22,132 bases of DNA from Candidatus Melainabacteria bacterium (GTDB lineage: Bacteria; Cyanobacteriota; Vampirovibrionia; Obscuribacterales; Obscuribacteraceae), in contig PLXC01000106.1 in NCBI GenBank assembly GCA_003151275.1, forward strand, positions 1 to 22,132. Reading direction: 5' to 3'. Position 1 is the stretch's first letter. Every line of letters begins with the position of its first letter. A program made the translations under genes and the position numbers. Shown in pieces: positions 6,476 to 14,908 of this stretch. The notes beneath the pieces were generated by a model. That model worked only from the letters and a program-made list of their open reading frames with translations, was not told the origin of the DNA and ran no database searches.

Positions 6476-8728
6476 TCAGTGCTGCTGCGACAACTCACTG
6501 GATGGCGATGGCTTCCATGTGTAGAGCAGTAGCATAGTTTTTTTGTCGCGCTCTGAAAGTCCCATAATTTGTCCTGATACCAACTCAGTAAAGTACATCA
6601 CATCGGCGGTGTTGGGGCTGTGACCGATCAATCCGAGGGCGTGACCGAGTTCATGAAGAATAGTTGAATGCATTCTGGCATCGCGATCTTTATCGGTTTC
6701 TTCAATGGGCGTGAGCACAATGTTGGCTCCGAAAATGCGTCCGTCACGCTGTGCAACCTTAGCTTCACCTGCTTCGCTTAGTTCTGATAGCGCGCCTCCA
6801 TCACCGACCCAGCCGATCTTGATTTTGGCGTCGTTTGCGTTTTGTACATCTTTAAAAGCAATCAATTGTGGTGCCACCTGGCACCATTCTGATAAGCACT
6901 GCTTTACTAAATTGTATTTTGCTCGACTGGCAGAGTCGGTGGCGGGGGTTATGTAAACCGAGATTGGGATGTCCTCGCGTGACCACCGCAGCAGACCCGT
7001 TCTTTCGGCATCTTGGATGTAGTCGTGAACGCCATCTGCATCCGCTATCTTGGGACATTTGGAAGGAAGCTGGCGATGTTGACGTTCCTTATCCACCAAG
7101 CGCACTGAACTCAATATGTTCTCGCGCATGGGATCGTTTGGAAATCGCCGCAAGAATAAATGGTACGAGTCCATCGCTTCGTCGAGCATTCCTTTTTCTT
7201 CATACACACCTGCCAGGGCGATCCAGGCTGCTTCCAAGTCGGGCTTCATCGCGATAGCACGCTTCAAAGCTTGGATTGATTCGTCCGACTTACCCAGGTG
7301 CGCAAGAACAGTTCCGTATGCGCAGTGAGTGGTTGAATTGTCTGGATCAAGTTGCAGCGCATTCTCCAGCTTGGTGAGAGCTTCCTGGTAAGACTTCTCT
7401 TCGATAAGATCTCCAGCTTGGTTGGTGAGTATAGACGCCCGGTAGATGCTATAGGAAACCTGATGCCCATCTATAAAGTACCGATATCCAGTTTTTTCCG
7501 CCGGCACCTCTGGTAGTGCTTTGTTATGTCTTCCATGAGGGGGCGTCGGTGTACGCTCGGCAGGTGGTAACATTGGTGTCGGCACCATGGGTACCACCGG
7601 TGTGTACGCTATAACCGGAGCTTGAGGTGGCTGTGAGTCTGATGGCACCGCAGGTGTACGTGCAGCTATCGGGGGTGTGCTGGTGTCTTGTTGTGATATG
7701 GGTCGTGGAATCCTGATAGGAGATTCTGTCGGTGCGCTGCTTCCTTTTTCAAACGGACGCGGAATTCTAATTGGGGACTGGTTTGGTGTGGTGCTGCTAC
7801 CCGGTGTCAGCCTCGGTGGCACGCCAGGATTCGGTGTTGTTTGTGGTGCCTGAGGGGACAAACTTCGTGGTGCGCGCGATGGACTGTTCCCTGTCGACGG
7901 CTGTCCGGAGTTAGATCCGACGTAGGAAGGTGTTGGTGTCCAGCTACCCGGCGCCGCATCGGAATATTGAGGGGGTCTGCCGAACAAACGATCTTCGGCC
8001 CAGGTAAGGTGTTGGTCGAGATTGTCGGGAGCTAAGCTTCCCGCTGGCATGGTGCTACGAATTGCTACCGCTTGTTTGTAGGCATCACGCGCTCCTTTCG
8101 CGTCTCCTGTCCCCTCACGCGAAATCCCCAGCTGCACATTGGATTCATAGACAACTTCCTTCGGCATCTTAACAGCGTTGTTTTTGATCAGTGAGGCCAT
8201 GCGCTCGGTACAGGCGCGAGACTTTTCTGGAAGTGCCACCAGATACATGCAATTCAAGGCCGCGAGTGGGGCATAATTCTGCATACTGTTTGGTCCGTAT
8301 TTCTTTTCAAAAATGGACAGCGATTTATTCAGTCTTTCCTCGGCATACTGATAATCGTGAGCTATATATGCGCAGAAGCCAACGCTGTATGCCGATTTGC
8401 CAATTTCTACGGCTCCGGCTGGCAGAAATTTTTCGCGCAGGTTCATAGCCTCCACAAAAAAAGGCGTAGCGTCAGCGTAACGGTACTGACTGAAAAGCGA
8501 TTCCCCTAACCTTTGCAGAATGTCGGCCAGCTGAGGCCCAGAAACGCCTTTTTGCCGCGCGCGTTGGAGTTCTGCCCTTAATTGCCGCTCTTGTCCTGGA
8601 TAATCCTTTTGTTCATATTCATGCTGATATTGCTCTGTTTTTTGCTGCCACAGAGGCTTTTCGTCTGCCCGAGCGGATGTTGCTGCCAGAACGACAAGCA
8701 ACAGGGCGGACAGTCTCAGGTTTCTCAT
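6476..8728 (-). CDS. Secreted TPR / proline-rich / matrixin-type metalloprotease
   Basis: A 750-residue exported protein. Residues 1-21 form a signal peptide (RLSALLLVVLAATSARA). Residues about 30-240 carry helical TPR-like repeats, about 250-405 a Pro/Ser/Thr-rich linker with the octapeptide SPIRIPRP twice (318-325 and 336-343), and about 430-535 clear TPRs (YQEALTKLENALQLDPDN). The C-terminal part (about 565-740) is a zinc metalloprotease domain with HELGHALGLIGH: His692, Glu693, His696 and His702, with a Met-turn Met at residue 711 (DVMY). This is the HExxHxxGxxH plus Met-turn layout of matrixins/metzincins. GGAAG lies 6 bases before the ATG. The protease probably acts in the periplasm or outside the cell; its target is unknown. 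Confidence 0.85.
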   Translation of the reverse strand: MRNLRLSALLLVVLAATSARADEKPLWQQKTEQYQHEYEQKDYPGQERQLRAELQRARQKGVSGPQLADILQRLGESLFSQYRYADATPFFVEAMNLREKFLPAGAVEIGKSAYSVGFCAYIAHDYQYAEERLNKSLSIFEKKYGPNSMQNYAPLAALNCMYLVALPEKSRACTERMASLIKNNAVKMPKEVVYESNVQLGISREGTGDAKGARDAYKQAVAIRSTMPAGSLAPDNLDQHLTWAEDRLFGRPPQYSDAAPGSWTPTPSYVGSNSGQPSTGNSPSRAPRSLSPQAPQTTPNPGVPPRLTPGSSTTPNQSPIRIPRPFEKGSSAPTESPIRIPRPISQQDTSTPPIAARTPAVPSDSQPPQAPVIAYTPVVPMVPTPMLPPAERTPTPPHGRHNKALPEVPAEKTGYRYFIDGHQVSYSIYRASILTNQAGDLIEEKSYQEALTKLENALQLDPDNSTTHCAYGTVLAHLGKSDESIQALKRAIAMKPDLEAAWIALAGVYEEKGMLDEAMDSYHLFLRRFPNDPMRENILSSVRLVDKERQHRQLPSKCPKIADADGVHDYIQDAERTGLLRWSREDIPISVYITPATDSASRAKYNLVKQCLSEWCQVAPQLIAFKDVQNANDAKIKIGWVGDGGALSELSEAGEAKVAQRDGRIFGANIVLTPIEETDKDRDARMHSTILHELGHALGLIGHSPNTADVMYFTELVSGQIMGLSERDKKTMLLLYTWKPSPSSELSQQH

Positions 8729-8776
8729 TTAACGCTTCCGTTTGATGGATTCTATCCACATTTATACCCACAAGCG

Positions 8777-8788
8777 GCTCCTAGGAGC
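8777..8788. promoter_or_regulatory. 12-bp perfect palindrome upstream of the metalloprotease gene
   Basis: GCTCCTAGGAGC is perfectly palindromic and lies about 50 bases before the ATG at 8728. On the minus strand a TATAAA (8761-8766) sits just downstream and could be a -10 box without a clear -35. An operator overlapping the promoter is possible but unproven. Confidence 0.3.
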
Positions 8789-8922
8789 GAGTCCGATCGT
8801 CTAGCGCCGTGCGCGGCCAATATTTTTCTGGTGAGTCGAGAGCTAAATTCTCTTTTAGTGCGCTCAACCTCAAACCCTTGCTAGCAACTGGTAGCAAATA
8901 TGGTGCTAACAATATTCTGGTT

Positions 8923-9390
8923 TTAGCGATCCTGACTCAAAATGAATAACACAATTGCGGTGAGGCAGAGGCTCAAATCGAGGAAGGCAATATGCAATTG
9001 TCCTGGCATCGTTAAAAGATTGATTACTATCCCTGCGAACATGGCGGAAGCCACAATAGAACCAATGCGTGGCTTAAACGCCACCATTAGACCAATGGCA
9101 ATTTCTACCGGTCCTAACAAGAACATCATTTGATGCGGGTGAATGTGTGTAACCAGAGGAATCAAAGGTGAAACATAATGGTCCCAATTGGTTATGAGAT
9201 GCAAGAACTTGTCCAGACCCGCCCCTATCGGCAACACAACACATATAACTTGTAGAATCCTGAATGCCAGAAACTCGTCATCGATCGCTTTATGTTTTTT
9301 TGGGCAGGATGGACGGTAAGTTATTCGATCAGGACGATAAGTTATTCGGGCGGGACGATAATTTATTCGGTCACTAACTAATTGATTCAT
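8923..9390 (-). CDS. DoxX-like four-helix membrane protein with N-terminal repeats
   Basis: A 155-residue membrane protein with about four hydrophobic segments (near 42-60, 70-85, 88-108 and 113-150), resembling the DoxX-like family in length and in the glycine-containing helices GPVEIAIGLMVAF and GSIVASAMFAGI. The N-terminal tail is unusual: DRINYRP, ARITYRP and DRITYRP follow each other, three 7-residue repeats encoded by 21-base DNA repeats. A histidine-rich loop (THIHPHQ) precedes the third helix. The ATG at 9388-9390 is preceded by GAAAGG at 8 bases. No substrate is known for most DoxX-like proteins, and the neighbours give no clue. Confidence 0.7.
   Translation of the reverse strand: MNQLVSDRINYRPARITYRPDRITYRPSCPKKHKAIDDEFLAFRILQVICVVLPIGAGLDKFLHLITNWDHYVSPLIPLVTHIHPHQMMFLLGPVEIAIGLMVAFKPRIGSIVASAMFAGIVINLLTMPGQLHIAFLDLSLCLTAIVLFILSQDR
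9312..9374. repeat. Three tandem 21-bp repeats inside the DoxX-like gene
   Basis: Units begin at 9312, 9333 and 9354, each with a core close to GACGATAAGTTATTCG, and they differ at only a few positions. They encode the seven-residue unit xRI(T/N)YRP. The unit length is a multiple of three, so copy-number change would keep the frame. Confidence 0.85.
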
Positions 9391-9651
9391 TTGCAGCGCC
9401 TTTCAAGTGATTCTTTAAACGACGCTCGGTAAGTCGATCTGGTTCCCCGGGGACGTCGACTGCGCTAATCACTATTATCAGACTCAGTCCCAAGAGCCCG
9501 TTTTAATTGATCTAGATCGACCCGGATTGGTAGCACATTTGGTGCGTAAGGATTCGTCGACACCTTGCGTGACAAATTCTCAAAGCTAAACGTCGACGCT
9601 GTGTTTTTTTCACAATATTACTGTTGCTGTCTTCGACCCAATCGACGCAAA
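9391..9651. other. Intergenic region, nothing definite
   Basis: I see no convincing gene or strong hairpin. GTCGAC occurs three times, and TCCCCGGGGA (9444-9453) is a 10-bp palindrome. A short open frame on the minus strand continues from inside the neighbouring gene but lacks coding character. Confidence 0.5.
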
Positions 9652-9939
9652 TCAGAGTGGGTGCCCAGGTTGTTCCGGAGGAGACGCTTCGTGCTTTACT
9701 TCGCATGTCGATGAATTAAGCGCTTCCTGCAACTTCGATCCTTCAAACAAGCAATTTAGCTTCACATGGATCTCATCTAGGAAGTGAAGCGCCTTAATTG
9801 TTGCATCTGCTGTGCCAAGTTTTTCTTGTGTTAAACGTTCCATAACCCAATCCCTAATCATGGTGCCTACAGGCATACCCTTATGAAAGGCCATCGCCTG
9901 GAGTTCCATGATCGATTGCTCGTCTAAACGAAAATTCAA
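9652..9939 (-). CDS. Ribbon-helix-helix-like protein, start uncertain
   Basis: About 95 residues. The N-terminal part, LNFRLDEQSIMELQAMAF then GMPVGTMIRDWVMERL, has the beta-strand/helix/helix pattern of CopG/Arc-type DNA-binding proteins such as antitoxins. The rest is polar and unassigned. The only conventional start is TTG at 9937-9939, with no Shine-Dalgarno. The frame stays open upstream to a stop at 10009-10011, and the residues there (SEKIAKSEQ directly before LNFRL) look like a natural RHH N-terminus, so the true start may be a rare codon or the gene may have lost its 5' end. No toxin gene is adjacent. The 216 bases up to the HD-domain gene hold nothing else I recognise. Confidence 0.45.
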   Translation of the reverse strand: MNFRLDEQSIMELQAMAFHKGMPVGTMIRDWVMERLTQEKLGTADATIKALHFLDEIHVKLNCLFEGSKLQEALNSSTCEVKHEASPPEQPGHPL

Positions 9940-10155
9940 TTGTTCACTTTTTGCGATTTTTTCGGAAGCTGCTCGACCAACTGATGACCGCCTTTTAGCT
10001 CTCTCTGTCTAATTTTTGTTGGACTTGATTGGACGTTCGCTCGTTGCAGTCGAACCTGGGTGTTTATGGTGCTTAGACTTAATCGTGCCGACGCTGAAAT
10101 AAACGATTGACTTGCCCGGTCCCGATCTCTGGAATCAGAGATAGGCTTCCTTGAG

Positions 10156-10776
10156 CTACATAATCGACCAGGTCTTGCTGCCGAGAAGTTTACGCAACAT
10201 AGGCTCGAAGGTAGACATTGGCTCGCTGCGGTAGTCCGGATCGAAGGCAACCTCATCATACTTCGCACAAAACTCGATAGTTTGCTCATAGTAAGGACTG
10301 CTCTTGAACTGGTCTCTCCTGTTCGGGTCGATGCCTAACTTATCACCGAAGTAATATGTTTGGAAAATTCCGTGATGCGCCAACATCCACTGATTTCCCT
10401 CGCTAATGAACGGATGCAAGATTGCTCCGGCTATCGCGCCATGGTTGAACGGTCCCAGACTTTCGCCAAAGTCGTGGAGCAGACAGCAAACAACGTACTC
10501 TTCATCTTTATTGTCCTTTAGCGCGCGAGTAGCAGATTGAAGTGAATGTGCGAGTCGATCAATGGGGTAAATCGCGTCGCTCTTGAGTGTCTGCAGCATG
10601 TTAATTAACAGGTCAGGCAGTGCTTTAAGACCGTTTGTGTGCACCCGGGCGAGGAGCGCGAAATCTTGCACAGTGCCTTCATCCATGCGTTTGAAATGCA
10701 TTTTGATTGCCTGATGCATGTTGTCGTACATTTTTTCGTCAGATGTTGTGTCCGCTAGAGAAGTTTTTTCAGTCAC
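10156..10776 (-). CDS. HD-domain protein, PhnZ/MIOX-like metal enzyme
   Basis: A 206-residue HD-domain protein. Candidate metal ligands in order are His77 (LAHSLQSATRA), His101-Asp102 (LLHDFGE), His112 (FNHGAIAGAIL), His134-135 (LAHHGIF) and Asp174 (KYDEVAFDPDY). The pattern, with HHGIFQTYYFG and the C-terminal FDPDY segment, matches a family annotated as putative HD phosphohydrolases that is related to the diiron oxygenases PhnZ and myo-inositol oxygenase. Whether it hydrolyses a phosphate ester or oxidises a substrate cannot be decided here. The frame starts with GTG at 10774-10776; an ATG at codon 16 is an alternative. It follows the NAD(P)HX repair gene by 108 bases and has its own candidate promoter. 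Confidence 0.8.
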   Translation of the reverse strand: MTEKTSLADTTSDEKMYDNMHQAIKMHFKRMDEGTVQDFALLARVHTNGLKALPDLLINMLQTLKSDAIYPIDRLAHSLQSATRALKDNKDEEYVVCCLLHDFGESLGPFNHGAIAGAILHPFISEGNQWMLAHHGIFQTYYFGDKLGIDPNRRDQFKSSPYYEQTIEFCAKYDEVAFDPDYRSEPMSTFEPMLRKLLGSKTWSIM

Positions 10777-10796
10777 TGGAATTCACCGCGAGAAAT

Positions 10797-10825
10797 ATTA
10801 GGATCGAAATGGAAAAATTAGTCAA
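10797..10825 (-). promoter_or_regulatory. Candidate promoter of the HD-domain gene
   Basis: On the minus strand TTGACT (10820-10825, 5 of 6) is followed after 17 bases by CCTAAT (10797-10802, 4 of 6). Transcription would begin roughly 15 bases before the GTG start. Confidence 0.4.
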
Positions 10826-10884
10826 TTAGCCGTAATGCCTTAGTTGTACCCAGCTTCGCATCGTGCTCCATCAGGATGTTGATG

Positions 10885-12495
10885 CTATTCGTCTGAACTC
10901 TCGCTCAATTGGTGTTCAAGGTCGCTAGATTCGCCTTTTTCGATATTGGTGATTGCGAAGGGAATGCCATTCATGATGTCGCCTGCGATCAGACCCGTTT
11001 CACCTAATTCGAGTGCAGCTACATCGCCTGCTGCACCATGGATGTAGACACCTGCTGTTGCGGCATCGAGTGGACTTAGTTTTTGTGCAAGGAGTCCGCC
11101 GATAATTCCTGAGAGAACGTCACCGGCACCGGCGGTTGCCATGCCTGCGTTTCCGGTGGGATTTATGAATACTTCGCCGTCTGGTCCAGCAACTATGGAA
11201 TGTGAGCCTTTGAGCACGACTACGCATCCGAATTTCGATGCTGCGGTCAGTGCGGCTTTAACTCGATCTTCTTGGATTTCTTGGACACTGCAATCCATCA
11301 GCCGGGATAGTTCTTTCGGATGCGGTGTGATGACAATGTGCTTCGCTTTAGATGGCATTACAGATGTGTCTTTTGCAATTGCGTTAAGAGCATCCGCATC
11401 AATGATACAAGGCTTATCGTCTTCAACCAAAAGCTCTTTGACAAATTTGTGCACGAACTCTATTGTTTCGTCTTTAGTGGATAGACCAGGTCCCAAAATT
11501 ATTGAAGTCACTCTCTCAATTAGTTTTTCAACTTCTTTCAAGGCGTCAACGCCGATTGAAAAATCTTTGGTTTCTGCAATCGCGTGATAAATGACTTCGC
11601 CTGGTGGCAAATTCATGACCAGTGTTTTGGGAGTTGCCAGAAGCGACAAACCGGCTCCTACTCTCAATGCGCTTTGACTGGCGAGAAGTGTGGCACCACT
11701 CATTCCTAGACTTCCAGCTACTGTAAGCACCGATCCGAAGGTGCCCTTGTTTGAATCCGTCGGTCTTGGTGGCAAAAGCCCACGCACATAATCGGAAGTG
11801 ATCAAGGTAACGATAGGGTGTTCGTCTTCTGACGCGTCAGGCAGTCCGATGTCTATGACAGTCAAATCTCCCGCAAGGCTTGCACCCGGATGGCACAATA
11901 AGCCTGTTTTTAGATATCCGAAGGTTACGGTGTGATCGGCACGAACAGCTGAAGCCATAACTTTGCCGGTGTCGGAATTTATGCCCGATGGCACATCCAC
12001 CGATATGACAGATATTCCACTTCGATTGATGGCATCAACTGCGGTGCGGAATGAACCTTCTAGATCTCGATCCAAACCCGTTCCAAAAAGCGCATCGACG
12101 ATCAGAGTTGCTTCGGACATCGCATTTTCAGGAGATTCGTTTGATACCACTACATCAACGCCGAGACTTTCCAAAATTGCTCGGTTGGTGTTCGATTCTT
12201 CAGTAGACATATCGAGAACAGCGCTATCGTCTTTGCTTACTAACCAAACGCTGACGGGAACGCCCCAAAGATGGAGATAACGTGCCACCACCATACCATC
12301 GCCGCCATTATTACCGCGACCGCACAATACAAATACAGAACCCGGATCGTTGTGCCACATCTTCAGTGCGGTTTGTGCAGTGCCGCGCCCCGCAATTTCC
12401 ATCAAAACCTGTGACCAGTTGTGTCCACATTTTTTGATCCAGTCGGCTTCGAGTTTTCTGATTTGAGCGGTTGTTAGAATTCGAGTTGATCGCAT
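10885..12495 (-). CDS. nnr: Bifunctional NAD(P)HX epimerase / ADP-dependent dehydratase
   Basis: A 536-residue fusion that repairs hydrated NADH and NADPH. The N-terminal YjeF_N domain (about 1-220) epimerises the R and S hydrates and shows GRGNNGGDG (59-67), VDALFGTGL and VDVPSGINSDTG. The C-terminal ribokinase-like domain (about 235-515) dehydrates S-NAD(P)HX using ADP and shows GSVLTVAGSLGMSGA, ITPHPKE (389-395), VLKGSHSIVAGPDG and the TAGAGDVLSG motif with catalytic-type Asp459. Length and order are those of the usual bacterial fusion. AGGA lies 8 bases before the ATG and overlaps the stop of the upstream ABC ATPase gene, so the two are co-translated. Confidence 0.95.
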   Translation of the reverse strand: MRSTRILTTAQIRKLEADWIKKCGHNWSQVLMEIAGRGTAQTALKMWHNDPGSVFVLCGRGNNGGDGMVVARYLHLWGVPVSVWLVSKDDSAVLDMSTEESNTNRAILESLGVDVVVSNESPENAMSEATLIVDALFGTGLDRDLEGSFRTAVDAINRSGISVISVDVPSGINSDTGKVMASAVRADHTVTFGYLKTGLLCHPGASLAGDLTVIDIGLPDASEDEHPIVTLITSDYVRGLLPPRPTDSNKGTFGSVLTVAGSLGMSGATLLASQSALRVGAGLSLLATPKTLVMNLPPGEVIYHAIAETKDFSIGVDALKEVEKLIERVTSIILGPGLSTKDETIEFVHKFVKELLVEDDKPCIIDADALNAIAKDTSVMPSKAKHIVITPHPKELSRLMDCSVQEIQEDRVKAALTAASKFGCVVVLKGSHSIVAGPDGEVFINPTGNAGMATAGAGDVLSGIIGGLLAQKLSPLDAATAGVYIHGAAGDVAALELGETGLIAGDIMNGIPFAITNIEKGESSDLEHQLSESSDE

Positions 12496-12505
12496 CGCTT
12501 ATATC

Positions 12506-13486
12506 CTACGCTCGGGCGGGATTTTCCATTTCACTTGCCACAACAACGCAGCGGGCAAAATGTCCGGGGCGTTTTTCTTCAAGTGGTGGCACTGCCTCTC
12601 TGCAGCGTGGCTCAACAAGCGGGCAACGATCTGCAAATCGACATCCGCGAGGCAGATTCACCAAACTCGGTGGCTGTCCTTCAATCGGTGTTAGGCGCTC
12701 ACCACCTGGTCTTGGTAGCGAATTCATCAACCCGATTGTGTAAGGCATTCTTGGATGCGCAAACAGATCTTGCACATTTGCGTATTCGACAACAGCGCCC
12801 GCATACATGACGGCGACATGGTCGCACATCTCCGCAACAACACCGAGGTCGTGAGTGATTAGCAAGATCGACATGTCTTGTTCTTTTTGGATGGAGCGCA
12901 TCAAATCCAAAATTTGTGCTTGCACTGTCACATCCAAAGCGGTGGTCGGCTCATCCGCAATCAGCAATTCTGGTTCACATGAAAGCGCCATCGCAATCAT
13001 CACTCTTTGTCGCATACCACCAGAGAACTGGTGCGGATATTCATCGATGCGACTTTTCGCTTCCGGAATGCGAACACGCTCCAAAACTTCGATCGCTCTC
13101 TTGCGAGCTTCTTGCTTGCTCACTTTTTGGTGCAATTCAATTGCTTCCATGATCTGATCGCCAATCGTGTAGACCGGATTTAACGATGTCATTGGGTCTT
13201 GTGGAATCAAGGCGATGCGATTGCCTCGAATCGATTGCATTTGTGATTCTTTCAAATCGAGCAAATTTTGCCCCTCTAATTTGATACTGCCTGAAGCGAT
13301 TCGCCCCGGCGGTGGTACCAATCTCAAGATGGACAACGATGTAATTGACTTTCCGCATCCAGATTCACCGACGATGCCAAGCACCTTGCCTTTGTCGATT
13401 TTGAAACTGACGTCATCGACGGCTTTGGCAAGCCCAGCTTCAGTAGGAAAGGTTGTTGCTAGATTCTGGATTTCAAGGAGGGGCAT
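12506..13486 (-). CDS. Peptide ABC transporter ATP-binding protein (DppD/OppD type)
   Basis: The ATPase subunit of a dipeptide/oligopeptide or nickel importer, 326 residues from the ATG at 13484-13486. It has Walker A GESGCGKS (40-47), Q-loop IPQDP (94-98), signature FSGGMRQR (154-161), Walker B LLIADEP (174-180) and the H-loop [12 protein letters not shown]. The C-terminal oligopeptide-transporter extension with [17 protein letters not shown] is present. The frame remains open to a GTG at 13543, but the family starts at MPLLEIQNL. Permease, binding-protein and second ATPase genes are absent here, so partners must lie elsewhere. It is followed after 10 bases by the NAD(P)HX repair gene, an apparently fortuitous operon. 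Confidence 0.92.
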   Translation of the reverse strand: MPLLEIQNLATTFPTEAGLAKAVDDVSFKIDKGKVLGIVGESGCGKSITSLSILRLVPPPGRIASGSIKLEGQNLLDLKESQMQSIRGNRIALIPQDPMTSLNPVYTIGDQIMEAIELHQKVSKQEARKRAIEVLERVRIPEAKSRIDEYPHQFSGGMRQRVMIAMALSCEPELLIADEPTTALDVTVQAQILDLMRSIQKEQDMSILLITHDLGVVAEMCDHVAVMYAGAVVEYANVQDLFAHPRMPYTIGLMNSLPRPGGERLTPIEGQPPSLVNLPRGCRFADRCPLVEPRCREAVPPLEEKRPGHFARCVVVASEMENPARA

Positions 13487-13660
13487 GGGATACTCGAATG
13501 CGAGTGAATTCCGCTTGGTTAGGCAGCTAACAGTGTATAGCACCTTCGCTCATCCGATCTACATCCGCAGTCAAAAACCGGATAATGTTTCAGCAGACCA
13601 CGGTCTATTGTGATGAATATAGGCAATCAAGTGTTTTAATAGTGTAGGAGGAAGCACTTG

Positions 13661-14026
13661 ATGCCGTCTGAGCCAGGAAACACTCGCGATATTTCTGTTT
13701 TGCAACTCTTGACCAAGTTGGTCAAGGAGACTGATCGCCTGGTAAGACTGGCTGATGATATCGACACTCATGCAAGTACTCCTCAAGCAAAAGCGGCATT
13801 CAATTTAATTGGATCTGAAGTTAGTAATATTTTGGGCATCGTGCGGACGTCATTGGAACCACTATACCGACTCTATGAGTTGGATCCCGGCATGAAGAAG
13901 CTGGATCAAAACAGGCGGAATTCTGTAATTAGAGAGTATGGAACGGTTGACGATGGTGCTGATAGTTACGATGAACAGGCGCTGTGGGCTGATCTAAAAG
14001 GCAAGAATCAGGATCCGCCTTCTTAG
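13661..14026 (+). CDS. Hypothetical soluble helical protein
   Basis: I do not recognise this 121-residue protein. It has no signal peptide or membrane segment. The N-terminal two thirds look helical and amphipathic (LLTKLVKETDRLVRLADDI), and the C-terminus is acidic and polar. A strong Shine-Dalgarno AGGAGG (13646-13651) lies 9 bases before the ATG at 13661 and 6 bases before a TTG at 13658; I prefer the ATG. It is monocistronic between divergent (ABC ATPase) and convergent (phosphatase) neighbours. The good ribosome site argues for a real, well translated gene. Confidence 0.7.
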   Translation: MPSEPGNTRDISVLQLLTKLVKETDRLVRLADDIDTHASTPQAKAAFNLIGSEVSNILGIVRTSLEPLYRLYELDPGMKKLDQNRRNSVIREYGTVDDGADSYDEQALWADLKGKNQDPPS

Positions 14027-14051
14027 AAAATTTTCTGAAACGGTGGGCGCC

Positions 14052-14071
14052 TACGATCGTCGTATTTGTGT
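14052..14071 (+). terminator. Weak terminator-like hairpin
   Basis: TACGA and TCGTA form a 5-bp stem with a 3-base loop, followed by TTTGTGT. It lies in the 63-base gap between two convergent genes. The stem is short, so the call is tentative. Confidence 0.25.
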
Positions 14072-14089
14072 TACTGCTTACAGTCGTAT

Positions 14090-14818
14090 TTATTGACCAA
14101 CCGTCATTGTGACAGTGCCGGCGGGTTGTAAATGAGTAGCGACTACACCGGTCTGATTTGTTTGATTTGCGATTGTCGTCGCAGTTGACGGTGATTGAAG
14201 CGAAACTATTGGCGCGCTAGACGCGTGACCGAAACTTTGTTTATCGCAGTTCTTAACCAGGTCTTTCATGCCAAGTAAAAATGGCTTGAAGTGATGATCG
14301 CGCATTTCAACGTAAGCCTTGTCGAAATCCCATCCTTCTACGACACGGCGGTAGATGGCAACCAAAGTGCCTGTACGATCGGCTCCCTGTCTGCAATGTA
14401 CAAACACCGGCAAGTTGGAAGGCGTGTTAACAACGTCCAGAAATTGTGATACCTGCTGCGCACTAGGCGTTAGCAAAGTCATAGGAATATGAATATACTT
14501 CATTCCGAGTTGGCGCGTGAGAGCTTCCTCGCTCTCCGTTCCAGTGCCGTTCATACGCAGATCTATAATCGTCTTCACGCCATCTTTGGCCATTTGTGTT
14601 AACGCTTTATCTGATGGTTGGGCACCACGGGTAATACCGGTTGAGACGCGGGCAAAGTTGTCGATTTCACTGTCTGACATCCGGACTGATGCAATTGTTA
14701 GCGCTGGAGCTGCAGATGGCAGATCTTGAGCTGATACACACAATGGAGTGATACCAGTCGTGGTGATGACAGCGGCCAGCATGAGTCCGAATTTACGGAG
14801 CGAAGAAAAAATTTTCAA
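14090..14818 (-). CDS. Exported dual-specificity / tyrosine phosphatase
   Basis: A 242-residue cysteine phosphatase with signature HCRQGADRTG: catalytic Cys142 and phosphate-binding Arg148. The preceding TIIDLRMN and IHIPM segments fit the DSP/PTP fold. The N-terminus (KIFSSLRKF, then GLMLAAVITTTGITPLCVSA) is a signal peptide, so the enzyme should work outside the cytoplasm. After about residue 200 the tail is Ser/Thr/Ala-rich and low in complexity. Known small exported phosphatases of this kind act on phosphoproteins, phosphoinositides or polyphosphates; the substrate here is unknown. The frame begins with TTG at 14816-14818, which gives the basic residues a signal peptide needs; the next ATG (codon 13) would remove them. 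Confidence 0.82.
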   Translation of the reverse strand: MKIFSSLRKFGLMLAAVITTTGITPLCVSAQDLPSAAPALTIASVRMSDSEIDNFARVSTGITRGAQPSDKALTQMAKDGVKTIIDLRMNGTGTESEEALTRQLGMKYIHIPMTLLTPSAQQVSQFLDVVNTPSNLPVFVHCRQGADRTGTLVAIYRRVVEGWDFDKAYVEMRDHHFKPFLLGMKDLVKNCDKQSFGHASSAPIVSLQSPSTATTIANQTNQTGVVATHLQPAGTVTMTVGQ

Positions 14819-14850
14819 AGAAATACGAGCCCTAATTAACCTACAAAAAA

Positions 14851-14877
14851 ATCATAACACGAAGGCCGGCTTGTCAA
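14851..14877 (-). promoter_or_regulatory. Promoter of the exported phosphatase gene
   Basis: On the minus strand a perfect TTGACA (14872-14877) and TATGAT (14851-14856, 5 of 6) are separated by 15 bases, slightly short. The start would be near 14844, leaving a leader of about 25 bases. Confidence 0.5.
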
Positions 14878-14908
14878 CAGCAAAATTCCAAGAGTAATAC
14901 TTACTTCG

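Noticed and set aside
9312..9374. CRISPR-like repeat array
   Set aside because: Units are contiguous 21-mers without spacers and lie in frame within a coding sequence.
9936..10289. Minus-strand frame of 117 residues overlapping the HD-domain gene
   Set aside because: Its first part is an out-of-frame reading of the HD-domain gene, and the rest has no recognisable fold.
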